Source: an uncultured Brevibacillus sp. (GTDB taxonomy: Bacteria; Bacillota; Bacilli; Brevibacillales; Brevibacillaceae). Taken from it: a DNA stretch of 64,000 bases. How positions within the stretch are numbered: position 1 is the first letter of the stretch; each line of letters starts with the position of its first letter. Both the position numbers and the translations under genes were made by a program. The DNA lies in the NCBI RefSeq assembly GCF_947502445.1, contig NZ_CANMZW010000023.1, positions 28,568-92,567 of the forward strand, read 5' to 3'. Of the stretch, positions 16,068 through 24,477 are shown in pieces. Under the pieces are notes generated by a model. It was not told the DNA's origin. It was given only the letters and a program-made list of their open reading frames with translations, and searched no databases.

Positions 16068-16820
16068 TTATGAGAACCAGCTCTCCAGCTTTTCCCACAG
16101 ATAAAATCTGACCTGTACTTCAGGAGCTGGTGCAGGCTCTACCTTCTCCACGGAAATGCTTGTTTGCTGTTGCTCTGGCTCCAAACGAGCTTGGCGCCAC
16201 TGCTGCAATTCTGAAAGCGAGCTGTCCACAGTGCTGATCGAGGAGGTTGTCTGCGAAACAGCATTGCCCTCTGACAAGCTGTCTGCGTCTTCCGTCTGCT
16301 CCTTGCTCACTTCCGCTGCTGCGGCAACTGCATCGCCGTTGGACATATCGATAAAGCAGAGAGGCGGGAATAGTACGCACCACCAGTTTTGTCCTTTTGC
16401 TTCCCCGATTTGTACGCGCAGGGCCTCATAGTTTCCAGCAGGATACACATAAGAGCCGTACAATTTGGTCGGAAAAGGCACTTGGCCGAAATCTACCACA
16501 GCTGTATAGGAAAAACCACGTTCACGTATGGTTTTGTCTACCACTTCCTGCAATACGGGCAAATTAGCCTCAACGACCTCCTGCGCTTCCTCAAAAAACT
16601 TGATATCGTCAGCCCATGTTTCCATCTGAGCAATGAGTGCATCCCGTACTTCACGCTTCAACCATTGATCCTGAACCGAGTCACTGTTGGCAATGATGCG
16701 CAACCGAATTGATTCCTGAGGGATCGGCCCATTATCCAAAACATTAGCCGAAGTAAGCTGTCCCTCCCAGCTCATCATAAGCACGATCAACGTAAAACCT
16801 AAAAGTAGCGTCCGTTTCAT
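16068..16820 (-). CDS. spoIIR: Stage II sporulation protein R
   Basis: Forespore-secreted signal that triggers SpoIIGA processing of pro-SigE in the mother cell. An N-terminal signal/anchor helix is followed by the SpoIIR hallmark IRLRIIANSDSVQDQ and the block WWCVLFPPLCFID. 250 residues; the C-terminal third is a low-complexity Gln/Ser/Glu-rich segment, variable in the family. ATG at 16820 with GAGGGAGACGG upstream. The probable forespore promoter is at 16876-16905. Confidence 0.93.
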   Translation of the reverse strand: MKRTLLLGFTLIVLMMSWEGQLTSANVLDNGPIPQESIRLRIIANSDSVQDQWLKREVRDALIAQMETWADDIKFFEEAQEVVEANLPVLQEVVDKTIRERGFSYTAVVDFGQVPFPTKLYGSYVYPAGNYEALRVQIGEAKGQNWWCVLFPPLCFIDMSNGDAVAAAAEVSKEQTEDADSLSEGNAVSQTTSSISTVDSSLSELQQWRQARLEPEQQQTSISVEKVEPAPAPEVQVRFYLWEKLESWFS

Positions 16821-16875
16821 ATCTTTCCGTCTCCCTCTCTACTGATCTTCCGAGTCTCTTTTCTCTTCTTAGGAT

Positions 16876-16905
16876 CAGTATGGACAGAAGCTTCGGGATT
16901 CAAAC
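16876..16905 (-). promoter_or_regulatory. Forespore (SigF-type) promoter of spoIIR
   Basis: GTTTG (16905-16901), 15-nt spacer, GTCCATACTG (16885-16876). It fits the SigF pattern GYWTA-N15-GGNRANAMTW imperfectly, with the same spacing and CATACT core as the pbpG promoter in this window. SpoIIR is a known SigF target in B. subtilis. Confidence 0.55.
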
Positions 16906-16933
16906 GTCGACTAACGAATATTCACGCAATTTC

Positions 16934-16972
16934 AGCAAAAAGACGGCGAGAGGACTATGCCTCTACCGTCTT
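16934..16972 (-). terminator. Terminator overlapping the prmC stop
   Basis: AAGACGGTAGAGG pairs with CCTCTCGCCGTCTT and is followed by TTTGCTG on the minus strand; the prmC stop codon is inside the 5' arm. Confidence 0.85.
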
Positions 16973-17853
16973 ACACCAAGAACAACCCGCTCAATTCCAG
17001 CCAAATCATTGACGATGCTCACGGTTTCAATAACACCTGAGCCTGTCATCAAATCTGCTACATCGCTTGCCTGGTGAATCCCTACCTCAAAAGCAACAAT
17101 TGCTTTCGGCCCCAGTATCCGGGGCAAGGCCTCACACAAGCGCCGATAGAAAACAAGTCCGTCCGCGCCTCCATCCAAAGCCATCCGCGGCTCATGGACG
17201 CGTACCTCTTCATCCAGCTCATCCACATCACGACTCGGAATATACGGCGGATTGGAAATCAGAATATCGACTTGCTCACCAGCCAGCAGGAGTGGCTCTA
17301 CCAAATCCCCCTGCAAAAAGCGGACTGTAGCGCCTAGTCTTTCTGCATTTTCCTTCGCAATGGCGGTCGCTTCCGGTGAGAGGTCCACCGTCGTTACATT
17401 CCAGTGCGTACGCTCGCTAGCAATGGTAATACAAATCGCACCACTGCCGGTACCGATATCAGCGACTGACAGCTTTTCGTCTGCTTGCCACAGCTTGTCT
17501 GCCAGCCTGAGAACCTGCTCGATCAAAATTTCTGTCTCCGGACGAGGAATCAGCACGCCAGGACGGACATGGAACTCACGCCCATAAAACTCCTGGGAAC
17601 CAAACATGTACTGAAGTGGTTCAGACTGCGCACGCCGCTGGCAAAGCATAGCCAATCGCTCGATCACATCGCGCGAAATAGGCTCCATTTGTGAGATCAA
17701 AAACCGCGTACGGTCCAGGTCCAGGCAATGCCTGATCAACAGCTCCGCTTCGAATAGAGGATCCTTTGCACCGTGCTCCCGCAAAAACGAAGAAGCCCGC
17801 ATTTGGGCTTCTCGAATCGTTTTGACATCAGACCAATCAAGCGGAGTGTGCAT
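16963..17853 (-). CDS. prmC: Release factor glutamine methyltransferase
   Basis: Methylates the Gln of the GGQ motif of RF1/RF2. The SAM-binding VADIGTGSGAICI and the NPPY motif (about residues 199-202, in LISNPPYIPSRDVD) are diagnostic for the PrmC/HemK family. 296 residues, normal. The ATG at 17853 lies within the end of prfA (17-bp overlap), so enzyme and substrate are translationally coupled, as in B. subtilis. Confidence 0.96.
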   Translation of the reverse strand: MHTPLDWSDVKTIREAQMRASSFLREHGAKDPLFEAELLIRHCLDLDRTRFLISQMEPISRDVIERLAMLCQRRAQSEPLQYMFGSQEFYGREFHVRPGVLIPRPETEILIEQVLRLADKLWQADEKLSVADIGTGSGAICITIASERTHWNVTTVDLSPEATAIAKENAERLGATVRFLQGDLVEPLLLAGEQVDILISNPPYIPSRDVDELDEEVRVHEPRMALDGGADGLVFYRRLCEALPRILGPKAIVAFEVGIHQASDVADLMTGSGVIETVSIVNDLAGIERVVLGVRR

Positions 17854-18913
17854 GGCTTTTCAAAAGCTCCGTTTGTTCATGCATGATGAGGTTATCGATC
17901 ACTTCATCCAGCTCGCCTTCCAGAACGGATTCCAGACGGTGCAGTGTCAAACCGATGCGGTGGTCGGTTACACGGCTTTGCGGATAGTTGTAGGTACGGA
18001 TGCGCTCGCTGCGGTCGCCAGTACCAACCAGGCTTTTCCGCGTAGCATCTGCTTCCGCATTTTGCTGCTGCATGTAAAAGTCATACAGACGTGCACGCAA
18101 TACGCGCAGCGCCTTGTCTTTATTCGAGTGCTGGGATTTCTCATCCTGACAGGAAACCATGATGCCTGTAGGAATATGCGTCACACGCACCGCCGACTTG
18201 GTGGTGTTAACGCTTTGTCCACCTGCTCCACTGGAACAGAAGGTGTCGATGCGGATGTCTTTTTCATGTACTTCCACTTCCACGTCTTCCGCTTCTGGCA
18301 GAACCAGTACGGTTGCTGTAGACGTATGAATACGTCCGCCAGATTCAGTCGCCGGGATACGTTGCACACGATGGGCACCGCTCTCGAATTTCATTTTGCT
18401 GTAAGCACCGCGACCACTGAGGGAGAAAACGATCTCCTTGTAGCCGCCGATATCGGTAGGACTTGCTTCCAGCACCTCGATTTTGAAGCCATTACGCTCT
18501 GCAAAACGTGTATACATACGGAAAAGAACAGCTGCAAACAAGGCTGCCTCCTCACCGCCTGCCGCACCGCGCACTTCCACGATCACGTTTTTGTCGTCGT
18601 TAGGGTCTTTTGGAAGCAGCAAGATTTTCAAGCGCTCTTCCAATTGCTCCTTGCGTGCAGTCAATTCGCTGATTTCCAGCTTAACCATTTCACGCATTTC
18701 ATCATCGAGCTTTTCTTCCTGCATGGCTTTTGCATCATCCATCTGACTTACAACTGATTTATATTCACGGTATGTTGTTACGGTTTCTTCCAACGATGAC
18801 TGTTCTTTGGACAGCTCGCGCAAGCGCTTTGTATCACTAATGACGTCGGGGTCACATAGGAGATTGGTTACCTCTTCAAAACGCTCTTCAACAGCAGACA
18901 AGCGTGTAAACAT
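17837..18913 (-). CDS. prfA: Peptide chain release factor 1
   Basis: Recognises UAA/UAG and triggers peptidyl-tRNA hydrolysis. The PxT anticodon tripeptide is PAT in RIPATESGGRIHTS near residue 184, and GGQ is in SSGAGGQSVNTTKSAVR near residue 228. 358 residues, normal length. The C-terminus overlaps prmC. Confidence 0.97.
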   Translation of the reverse strand: MFTRLSAVEERFEEVTNLLCDPDVISDTKRLRELSKEQSSLEETVTTYREYKSVVSQMDDAKAMQEEKLDDEMREMVKLEISELTARKEQLEERLKILLLPKDPNDDKNVIVEVRGAAGGEEAALFAAVLFRMYTRFAERNGFKIEVLEASPTDIGGYKEIVFSLSGRGAYSKMKFESGAHRVQRIPATESGGRIHTSTATVLVLPEAEDVEVEVHEKDIRIDTFCSSGAGGQSVNTTKSAVRVTHIPTGIMVSCQDEKSQHSNKDKALRVLRARLYDFYMQQQNAEADATRKSLVGTGDRSERIRTYNYPQSRVTDHRIGLTLHRLESVLEGELDEVIDNLIMHEQTELLKSHAHSA

Positions 18914-19015
18914 TGTATTTCACCCCATAACAAAGAATGACTAAAAAAACAATCATAACAGATAAATTATAGGAGGAAAGTAGAAATAAGTCAAAGCGCA
19001 TTATTTTACTGGGCA

Positions 19016-19047
19016 TACAAAAACAGGCCCGGGATTCCCGAGCCCTT
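19016..19047 (-). terminator. Terminator after the YhcN-type lipoprotein gene
   Basis: GGGCTCGGGA / TCCCGGGCC hairpin followed by TGTTTTTG on the minus strand, about 25 nt past the stop. Confidence 0.8.
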
Positions 19048-19073
19048 CTACACGCTTCCCTTTTGCAAAAAGG

Positions 19074-19571
19074 TTATCGATGGAATCCTTCATTAGAGGT
19101 TACGTGAAAATCATACCGTGGTATTTTCTGCTTCAGGGCGGCAATGACCTCTTGTTCAACCGTCCGTGCCTGGCCAGCAGTAATGTTGTGCACGAGATCA
19201 AGAGTAACATATGCATTTGCACCGTTTAAGGTGATACGAGCACCCTCCACACCCGGAACCGATTTGGCCATCATTTCCATATTGTTCATATCGATTTGGG
19301 AATTCCGCACGTTCGATTGGCCAATGATCATATTCGGGTTTTGATTGCGTCCCATCAAGGCGTCTCGATCCTGTGTATGTGGTGCCGGGCGATGGAGAGT
19401 ATCTCCGCTACCCTCTCCAGCTATCGCCTCTGGACGCTGGCCCTCTACTCTTTGTGTATTATAGCTTTTCTCCTGGGTCATGCTGCGACCACACCCAGCA
19501 GTCAGGACAGACGAAAGAACAAGTACGCCCACAACTGCCAGCCCGCTTTTCCAAACCGACGCTTTACGCAT
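19074..19571 (-). CDS. YhcN/YlaJ-family sporulation lipoprotein
   Basis: 165 residues. Lipobox LTAGC near residues 23-27 after a hydrophobic leader; the mature N-terminus is Gln/Arg-rich and disordered. The C-terminal domain (VPGVEGARITLNGANAYVT and KQKIPRYDFHVTSN) is the YhcN/YlaJ domain found in spore inner-membrane and germination-related lipoproteins. ATG at 19571 with AGGAGGTGG upstream. A SigG/SigF-like promoter precedes it (19597-19626), which fits forespore expression. Precise function unknown. Confidence 0.85.
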   Translation of the reverse strand: MRKASVWKSGLAVVGVLVLSSVLTAGCGRSMTQEKSYNTQRVEGQRPEAIAGEGSGDTLHRPAPHTQDRDALMGRNQNPNMIIGQSNVRNSQIDMNNMEMMAKSVPGVEGARITLNGANAYVTLDLVHNITAGQARTVEQEVIAALKQKIPRYDFHVTSNEGFHR

Positions 19572-19596
19572 GAAAAAGCCACCTCCTGTTTTGCTT

Positions 19597-19626
19597 TAGT
19601 CTGCGCATCCCATGACGGCCTCATGC
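19597..19626 (-). promoter_or_regulatory. Forespore (SigG/SigF-type) promoter of the YhcN-type gene
   Basis: GCATG (19626-19622), 15-nt spacer, GCGCAGACTA (19606-19597). It matches the SigG -35 (GMATR) exactly and the -10 CATNMTA at 6 of 7 positions. Confidence 0.5.
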
Positions 19627-19674
19627 ACATATAAAACGGAGGTAGCTTCTATCCAGAACGTGATTCAAAATGCG

Positions 19675-20250
19675 TTAGCTATTGAGCGGCGGACGATAGT
19701 AGTGCTGGCGACAAACGCTACTGTATGTATCATTTCCAGCGATTTCAATCGTTTCTCCAGTATATACCGGTTGTCCATTTTTGAATTTTAAAATATGAGT
19801 CGCCTTTTTATTGCAGTACACACAGACGGTCTTGATTTCTTCTACCTTATCCGCCTCACAGAGCAGCGCTGCACTTCCCGGGAAGAGCTCATTTTTAAAG
19901 TTTTTCAAGAGACCGTAAACAATGACGGGTATGCCTAAGCGATCGACAATCAAAACGAGCTGCTCAACGTGATGCTTGCCAATAAACTGCGCTTCATCTA
20001 CTAACACGCAATCTGGCTTGACTGCTTCGGCTGCTACGATTTCGTACAGGTCCGTTTCTTCACTAATCGGAATCGCTTCCCGGCTAATCCCTACGCGCGA
20101 AGCCACTTTGCCTACACCGAAGCGATCATCCATCGCTGGAGTAAACACCATGACCTTTTTTCCCGACTGCTCGTAATTGTGCGCAACCGTCAGTAGCTGA
20201 ATGGATTTCGAAGCATTCATCGCCCCGTATCGAAAATATAATTGTGCCAC
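19675..20250 (-). CDS. tdk: Thymidine kinase
   Basis: Phosphorylates thymidine to dTMP. The P-loop variant is GAMNASKS, and the N-terminus AQLYFRYGAMNASKS resembles the E. coli and streptococcal/lactobacillar type rather than the B. subtilis type (GSMFSGKS). Other marks: CVLVDEAQFI and a zinc site with two CxxC-like pairs (CVYCNKKA and a C-terminal Cys). I chose GTG at 20250 with AAAGGGAGAT upstream, giving 191 residues; a longer frame to 20310 runs over the intergenic region and lacks a ribosome site. Confidence 0.93.
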   Translation of the reverse strand: MAQLYFRYGAMNASKSIQLLTVAHNYEQSGKKVMVFTPAMDDRFGVGKVASRVGISREAIPISEETDLYEIVAAEAVKPDCVLVDEAQFIGKHHVEQLVLIVDRLGIPVIVYGLLKNFKNELFPGSAALLCEADKVEEIKTVCVYCNKKATHILKFKNGQPVYTGETIEIAGNDTYSSVCRQHYYRPPLNS

Positions 20251-20282
20251 GTTTCTATCTCCCTTTGCCCAGAAGTGGTATT

Positions 20283-20459
20283 TTATCTTATTTCTGCATG
20301 ATCGACACACGGTACAGGATCGTCTAGGCTAATAACACACTTTGCCTGCTCCTGCAATTCTTTAGGCATCTCCCACGGTTTATGAATATATTGTAGAGGT
20401 ACATCACGAAGGACGGGAAGATATTTTTTGACAAATACACCGTCCGGATACATATGGCC
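20283..20459 (-). pseudogene. Remnant of a DNA photolyase C-terminus
   Basis: An open stretch of about 55 codons reads YPDGVFVKKYLPVLRDVP, then YIHKPWEMPKEL and finally DDPVPCVDHAEIR before a stop. This is the C-terminal end of class I cryptochrome/photolyase proteins (DG-x-FI-RKY-PEL, YIH-PW, PIVDH). Nothing upstream encodes the rest: the rpmE terminator abuts it. It therefore appears to be a decayed fragment wedged between rpmE and tdk, not a functional gene. Confidence 0.72.
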
Positions 20460-20462
20460 AGA

Positions 20463-20497
20463 CAAAAACAAAACCAGGTAGATCGCTCTACCTGGTT
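20463..20497 (-). terminator. Terminator after rpmE
   Basis: AACCAGGTAGA / TCTACCTGGTT stem followed by TTGTTTTTGTC on the minus strand. Confidence 0.9.
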
Positions 20498-20514
20498 GCT
20501 CCAATCCTTTCCAA

Positions 20515-20715
20515 TTAGGAAAGATTGTATTTGCGTTTGAAACGGTCTACACGTCCGCCAGCGTCAACGAATTTTTGTTTTCCTGTGAAAAAAGGATGGC
20601 AGTTGGAGCAGATCTCCACTTTCAACGCTTGTTTCACGGAACCGGATTCGAATTCGTTACCGCATGCACATGTAACAGTTACTACGTTGTACTTAGGATG
20701 AATACCTTGTTTCAT
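20515..20715 (-). CDS. rpmE: 50S ribosomal protein L31 (zinc-binding type)
   Basis: 66 residues. Four cysteines in CACGNEF and ICSNCHPFF form the zinc ribbon of the C+ (zinc-containing) paralogue. GGRVDRFKRKY closes the protein as in other L31s. It sits downstream of rho as in B. subtilis, although two extra genes intervene here. Confidence 0.96.
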   Translation of the reverse strand: MKQGIHPKYNVVTVTCACGNEFESGSVKQALKVEICSNCHPFFTGKQKFVDAGGRVDRFKRKYNLS

Positions 20716-20820
20716 CTCATCTACACCTCTTTCCGCCCTGAATCGTTTGCCGAAACAGAGTTATATCAACACATATCAGATAGTAGCACGCTGACAGCCG
20801 AAATGCAACAGCTTGACCGA

Positions 20821-22086
20821 TCAGGCCATGTTTTTCCTGCGCTGAAGCTCCTCTGGCGGAATATGCGTAAACGAACCGATTACCACATCTGGCAATTCTT
20901 CCTGATAAATTTCAATCGCCTGCTTCATTCCGAAAACCTCACCTTGCGCTTTTGGAATCATGGACAGGTAGCTTTCCGGGTCGATGTTCAGATTGCGCAT
21001 CTGGATCAGCTTGATTCCTGTCCGACGAATGAAATTAATCATGGCCTCCATCTCTTCTTCACGGTCAAATACTCCCGGGAAGCAGAGGTAGTTGATCGAG
21101 GTGTATACGCCTTTGGAAGCCGCATACTCCGCCGAGCGCGCAACATTTTCCAGCGTGTAGTTGCGAGGACGGTAATAAGCGTTGTAATGCTCGTCAATGG
21201 CACTGATGATACTCACGCGCATCAGGTCCAGACCTGCGTCTACAATCCCTTTGATGTGGTCAGTCAGACCCGCATTCGTATTAATGTTAATGAAGCCCAT
21301 GTCGGTTGTCTCACGAACACGTCGCATTGCCGGAACGATGATAGAAGCCATCGTCGAAGGCTCGCCTTCACAGCCTTGGCCAAAGCTGATGATGCTCTCT
21401 GGTGTTTGCAAATGGTGGAGCATGACCTCAACGAGCTCGTCCTCTGTCGGTTTGAAGTTCATCCGGGTTTGCGGTGAAGGGAAGCCACTGTCCTCCGGCT
21501 GCTCGGAAATACATCCATAGCAACCCGCGTTACAGGTATAGGAAACAGGCAAGCTGCCTTCCCAGCGGTTGAAAAAGTTATTGGAGGCTGTCAGACACTC
21601 GTATTCCAAAGCACAATGGGACAAGTGGTTTAAAATCCGGTTTTGCGGGAACAGCTCCAATGTCTTTTCCACTCGCTGACGCAGCTCATCCATCGGAAAG
21701 TTCAGCGGGTCCCATTTATAAATATCATCACTCGCACGACCAGCAACCCAAAAGCGATCGTCTTTCCAAACAACAGCGGAATAACCAAACAGAGGCAGCT
21801 TGCTATCCTTGTTGCTTTTTACGTAGCCTGGCAGCAGCAGGCGTGTAATCCCCTGCGGCACGAGCGCTCCTACAGCCGTACAGCCATCCAGCTTGACCAT
21901 TTCACCGGTCTCCGGGTTCATTCCAATCGGAACTGTATCTGGCAAACTGACCAGTGTAGCTCCTTCTGGAAGTGGGATCAATTCTTCTTCCAGTACTTCT
22001 GTCAATATATCTCCGTTACGCGCCACAGCGAATAAACCGGGGTGGTCGTAAACATTGCCTTTTTCATCTGCGTATACTAAATACAT
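20821..22086 (-). CDS. Radical SAM protein of unknown function
   Basis: 421 residues from the chosen ATG at 22086, which has GCGAGGCGAT upstream. Residues 1-170 form an unrecognised N-terminal domain; the radical SAM core begins with CNAGCYGC (CxxxCxxC, near residue 210), followed by FGQGCEGEPS, a partial-barrel block like that of SPASM/KWCxxx-type enzymes, and ININTNAGLTDHI. No C-terminal Cys-rich SPASM cluster is evident. It lies between rpmE and a LysM/M23 gene, an insertion relative to B. subtilis. No peptide precursor gene is visible nearby, so a RiPP role cannot be argued. The substrate is unknown. Confidence 0.75.
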   Translation of the reverse strand: MYLVYADEKGNVYDHPGLFAVARNGDILTEVLEEELIPLPEGATLVSLPDTVPIGMNPETGEMVKLDGCTAVGALVPQGITRLLLPGYVKSNKDSKLPLFGYSAVVWKDDRFWVAGRASDDIYKWDPLNFPMDELRQRVEKTLELFPQNRILNHLSHCALEYECLTASNNFFNRWEGSLPVSYTCNAGCYGCISEQPEDSGFPSPQTRMNFKPTEDELVEVMLHHLQTPESIISFGQGCEGEPSTMASIIVPAMRRVRETTDMGFININTNAGLTDHIKGIVDAGLDLMRVSIISAIDEHYNAYYRPRNYTLENVARSAEYAASKGVYTSINYLCFPGVFDREEEMEAMINFIRRTGIKLIQMRNLNIDPESYLSMIPKAQGEVFGMKQAIEIYQEELPDVVIGSFTHIPPEELQRRKNMA

Positions 22087-22156
22087 AGGGAAATCGCCTC
22101 GCTTCTTTGCTTTGCCCATTGTATCGCATTGAAAAAGCAATGTAAATTGTGAAGGG

Positions 22157-23059
22157 TTACCTGCCGAGGTATGGAAGCGGGTTAATCGGCACATCATCCT
22201 GCCTCACTTCAAAGTGCAGATGATAGCCCGTAGAGTCTCCTGTCTGTCCCATATAGCCGAGCATGTCTCCCGCATCCACCATTTGCCCAGGTGCTACCGT
22301 TATACTGCGCATATGCGCATAAAAAGTCTGAAGACCGTCTCCATGATCCAACACGACCATACGCCCATAGCCAGAGCGGTTTGCCCCCGCCTCCAAGACC
22401 GTTCCTGCCTTTGCAGCATAGATCGGTGTTTGTGATTCTGCTTGATTCCACAGGTCTACTCCTTTATGTGCCCTTCCCCAGCGAACACCAAATCCACTCG
22501 TAATTGTCGCCTCTTTGACCGGCCACTCCATCCCGCCTCTGACCCTGCCCACTACCTGCCTGCTGGCTGCTTGCGTCATATTCCGTCTTTTGGCAAGCTC
22601 TTCTGTCTGCATCTGCTTCGTGCCCGCGATAGGGATGTAGAGTACCTGTCCTATATACAGGTTGTCCGACAGCCAATTAAGCAGTGGATTGCGCTCAATC
22701 AAAAGCTCTCTGCTGACACCATAACGCTGCGAGACGTAGTTTAGTGTCTCTCCTCTTTTCACCATATGAGTGACTTCGTCTTGACTGATAACGAGCTTCA
22801 TCCCTACAGCGAGAAGATGAGGGTTATTTATCTTGTTGGATTCTACTAGTTTTCTTAAAGTCAGCCCATACCTTTGGGCGATTCCTGAGAGAGTGTCCCC
22901 CTGGCGAACTGCGTACATCATCACGTTTCCTTTTGGCGACGTATTCGGCCGGGCCAGGCTCGCATACGGATTAAAGGCTTGGAACAAAGCCTGCTCCACA
23001 ACGGCCGTTTTTGCTTCCTCCTGGCTCGTTACCGGAGCAGTTACTTGCATGTACTCCAC
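22157..23059 (-). CDS. LysM-M23 peptidoglycan-binding peptidase
   Basis: 300 residues. Two LysM domains (YAVRQGDTLSGIAQRYG and HMVKRGETLNYVSQRYG, about residues 47-150) precede an M23 domain with both metal motifs: HKGVD (HxxxD) and HLHFE. The metal set looks complete, so endopeptidase activity is likely. I chose GTG at 23059 with AAAGGAGG 9 nt upstream; an upstream GTG at 23086 has its ribosome site too close. No clear signal peptide or transmembrane helix is visible, which is odd for a wall enzyme; export could be non-classical, or the protein may act in the spore. Confidence 0.82.
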   Translation of the reverse strand: MEYMQVTAPVTSQEEAKTAVVEQALFQAFNPYASLARPNTSPKGNVMMYAVRQGDTLSGIAQRYGLTLRKLVESNKINNPHLLAVGMKLVISQDEVTHMVKRGETLNYVSQRYGVSRELLIERNPLLNWLSDNLYIGQVLYIPIAGTKQMQTEELAKRRNMTQAASRQVVGRVRGGMEWPVKEATITSGFGVRWGRAHKGVDLWNQAESQTPIYAAKAGTVLEAGANRSGYGRMVVLDHGDGLQTFYAHMRSITVAPGQMVDAGDMLGYMGQTGDSTGYHLHFEVRQDDVPINPLPYLGR

Positions 23060-23112
23060 TGAAACACTCCTCCTTTTTTCAGCCACTCCTTCCTAACGGT
23101 ATGCCTTTAGGC

Positions 23113-23150
23113 AAAAAAAAATGACGGAGAGTCATGAAGAACTCGCCGTC
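23113..23150 (-). terminator. Terminator overlapping the 3' end of rho
   Basis: GACGGCGAGT / ACTCTCCGTC stem followed by nine T on the minus strand; the 5' arm is inside the last codons of rho. Confidence 0.9.
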
Positions 23151-24412
23151 GTATTTGCTGTTTTCCCTCGTCCTTGCTTGGATTCCAGGGTTTGTAAAAA
23201 TTCGTCGTTTGTCTTGGTATCTGCCAGCTTTTTAATAAATGAATCCACAAACTCGTTTGTTTCGTTCATATTTTTACGGATCATCCACAGCTTATCCAGC
23301 TCTTCTTTGGTGAGCAGCAGCTCTTCGCGGCGTGTTCCAGAGCGACGAATGTCGATCGCCGGGAAAATGCGACGTTCTGCCAGCTTGCGATCCAAATGGA
23401 GCTCCATGTTTCCCGTACCTTTGAATTCTTCATAAATCACGTCGTCCATGCGCGAGCCTGTCTCTACCAAAGCAGTTGCCAGGATCGTCAGGCTGCCGCC
23501 CTCTTCAATGTTACGCGCTGAGCCAAAGAACCGTTTCGGACGATGGAAGGCCGCTGGGTCAATCCCTCCGGATAACGTACGTCCACTTGGTGGAATCACC
23601 AGGTTGTACGCGCGTGCCAAACGAGTAATCGAATCGAGCAGAATTACTACGTCTTTTTTGTGCTCAACCAGACGCTTCGCTCGCTCCAAAACAAGCTCAG
23701 CTACTTTGATATGGTTCTCCGGCAGCTCATCAAACGTAGAGGCAACTACCTCACCCTTGACTGAGCGCTGCATATCCGTAACTTCTTCTGGGCGCTCATC
23801 AATGAGCAGCACAAACAAATGAATATCAGGGCGACTCTCCGTAATACTGTTGGCAATCTCTTTAAGTAGCATCGTTTTCCCCGCTTTTGGCGGAGCAACG
23901 ATTAATCCGCGTTGTCCAAGTCCAACAGGAGCCAGGAGATCCATCAGGCGGGTAGAAACTCGGTCAGGAGCTGTTTCCAACACAAGCTTGGTTTGAGGAT
24001 ACAGCGGTGTCAAAGCGGGGAAATGAAGACGCTCTGCAGCTGTTTCAGGGTCTTCTCCGTTAACTGCTTCTACTTGCAAAAGGCCGAAATAACGTTCGTT
24101 TTCCTTTGGCGGACGGGCTTTACCCGACACCACATCCCCCATTCGCAGATCGAAGCGACGAATCTGCGATTGGGAGATGTAGATATCCTCCGAGCTCGGG
24201 AGATAGTTGATCGGGCGTAGAAATCCATAGCCTTCTGGCAGGATTTCCAAAACTCCCTCCATAAACATCAGACCGTCTCGTTCAGCTCTCGCGCGAAGAA
24301 TTGCGAAAATCAGTTCTTTTTTCTTCAGCTGCGAGTAGTAAGGAATGTGGTATTCCTTTGCCAGCTTGTAGAGATCGGTCAGTTTCTTTTCTTCTAGTTC
24401 AGAAAGTAACAT
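23132..24412 (-). CDS. rho: Transcription termination factor Rho
   Basis: Hexameric RNA helicase terminator. N-terminal Rho domain, cold-shock-like RNA-binding domain (EGYGFLRP), Walker A APPKAGKT near residue 175, Walker B VVILLDSITRLARAYN, Q-loop and the R-loop GGSLTILATALVETGS. 426 residues, normal for Bacillales. ATG at 24412. It follows glpX in the same orientation. Confidence 0.97.
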   Translation of the reverse strand: MLLSELEEKKLTDLYKLAKEYHIPYYSQLKKKELIFAILRARAERDGLMFMEGVLEILPEGYGFLRPINYLPSSEDIYISQSQIRRFDLRMGDVVSGKARPPKENERYFGLLQVEAVNGEDPETAAERLHFPALTPLYPQTKLVLETAPDRVSTRLMDLLAPVGLGQRGLIVAPPKAGKTMLLKEIANSITESRPDIHLFVLLIDERPEEVTDMQRSVKGEVVASTFDELPENHIKVAELVLERAKRLVEHKKDVVILLDSITRLARAYNLVIPPSGRTLSGGIDPAAFHRPKRFFGSARNIEEGGSLTILATALVETGSRMDDVIYEEFKGTGNMELHLDRKLAERRIFPAIDIRRSGTRREELLLTKEELDKLWMIRKNMNETNEFVDSFIKKLADTKTNDEFLQTLESKQGRGKTANTTASSS

Positions 24413-24477
24413 ACATCCACCACTCTTTATTTACTTTAACGCTTCTAAGGAGCTAGACCTTACGAGCATCACTCGAT

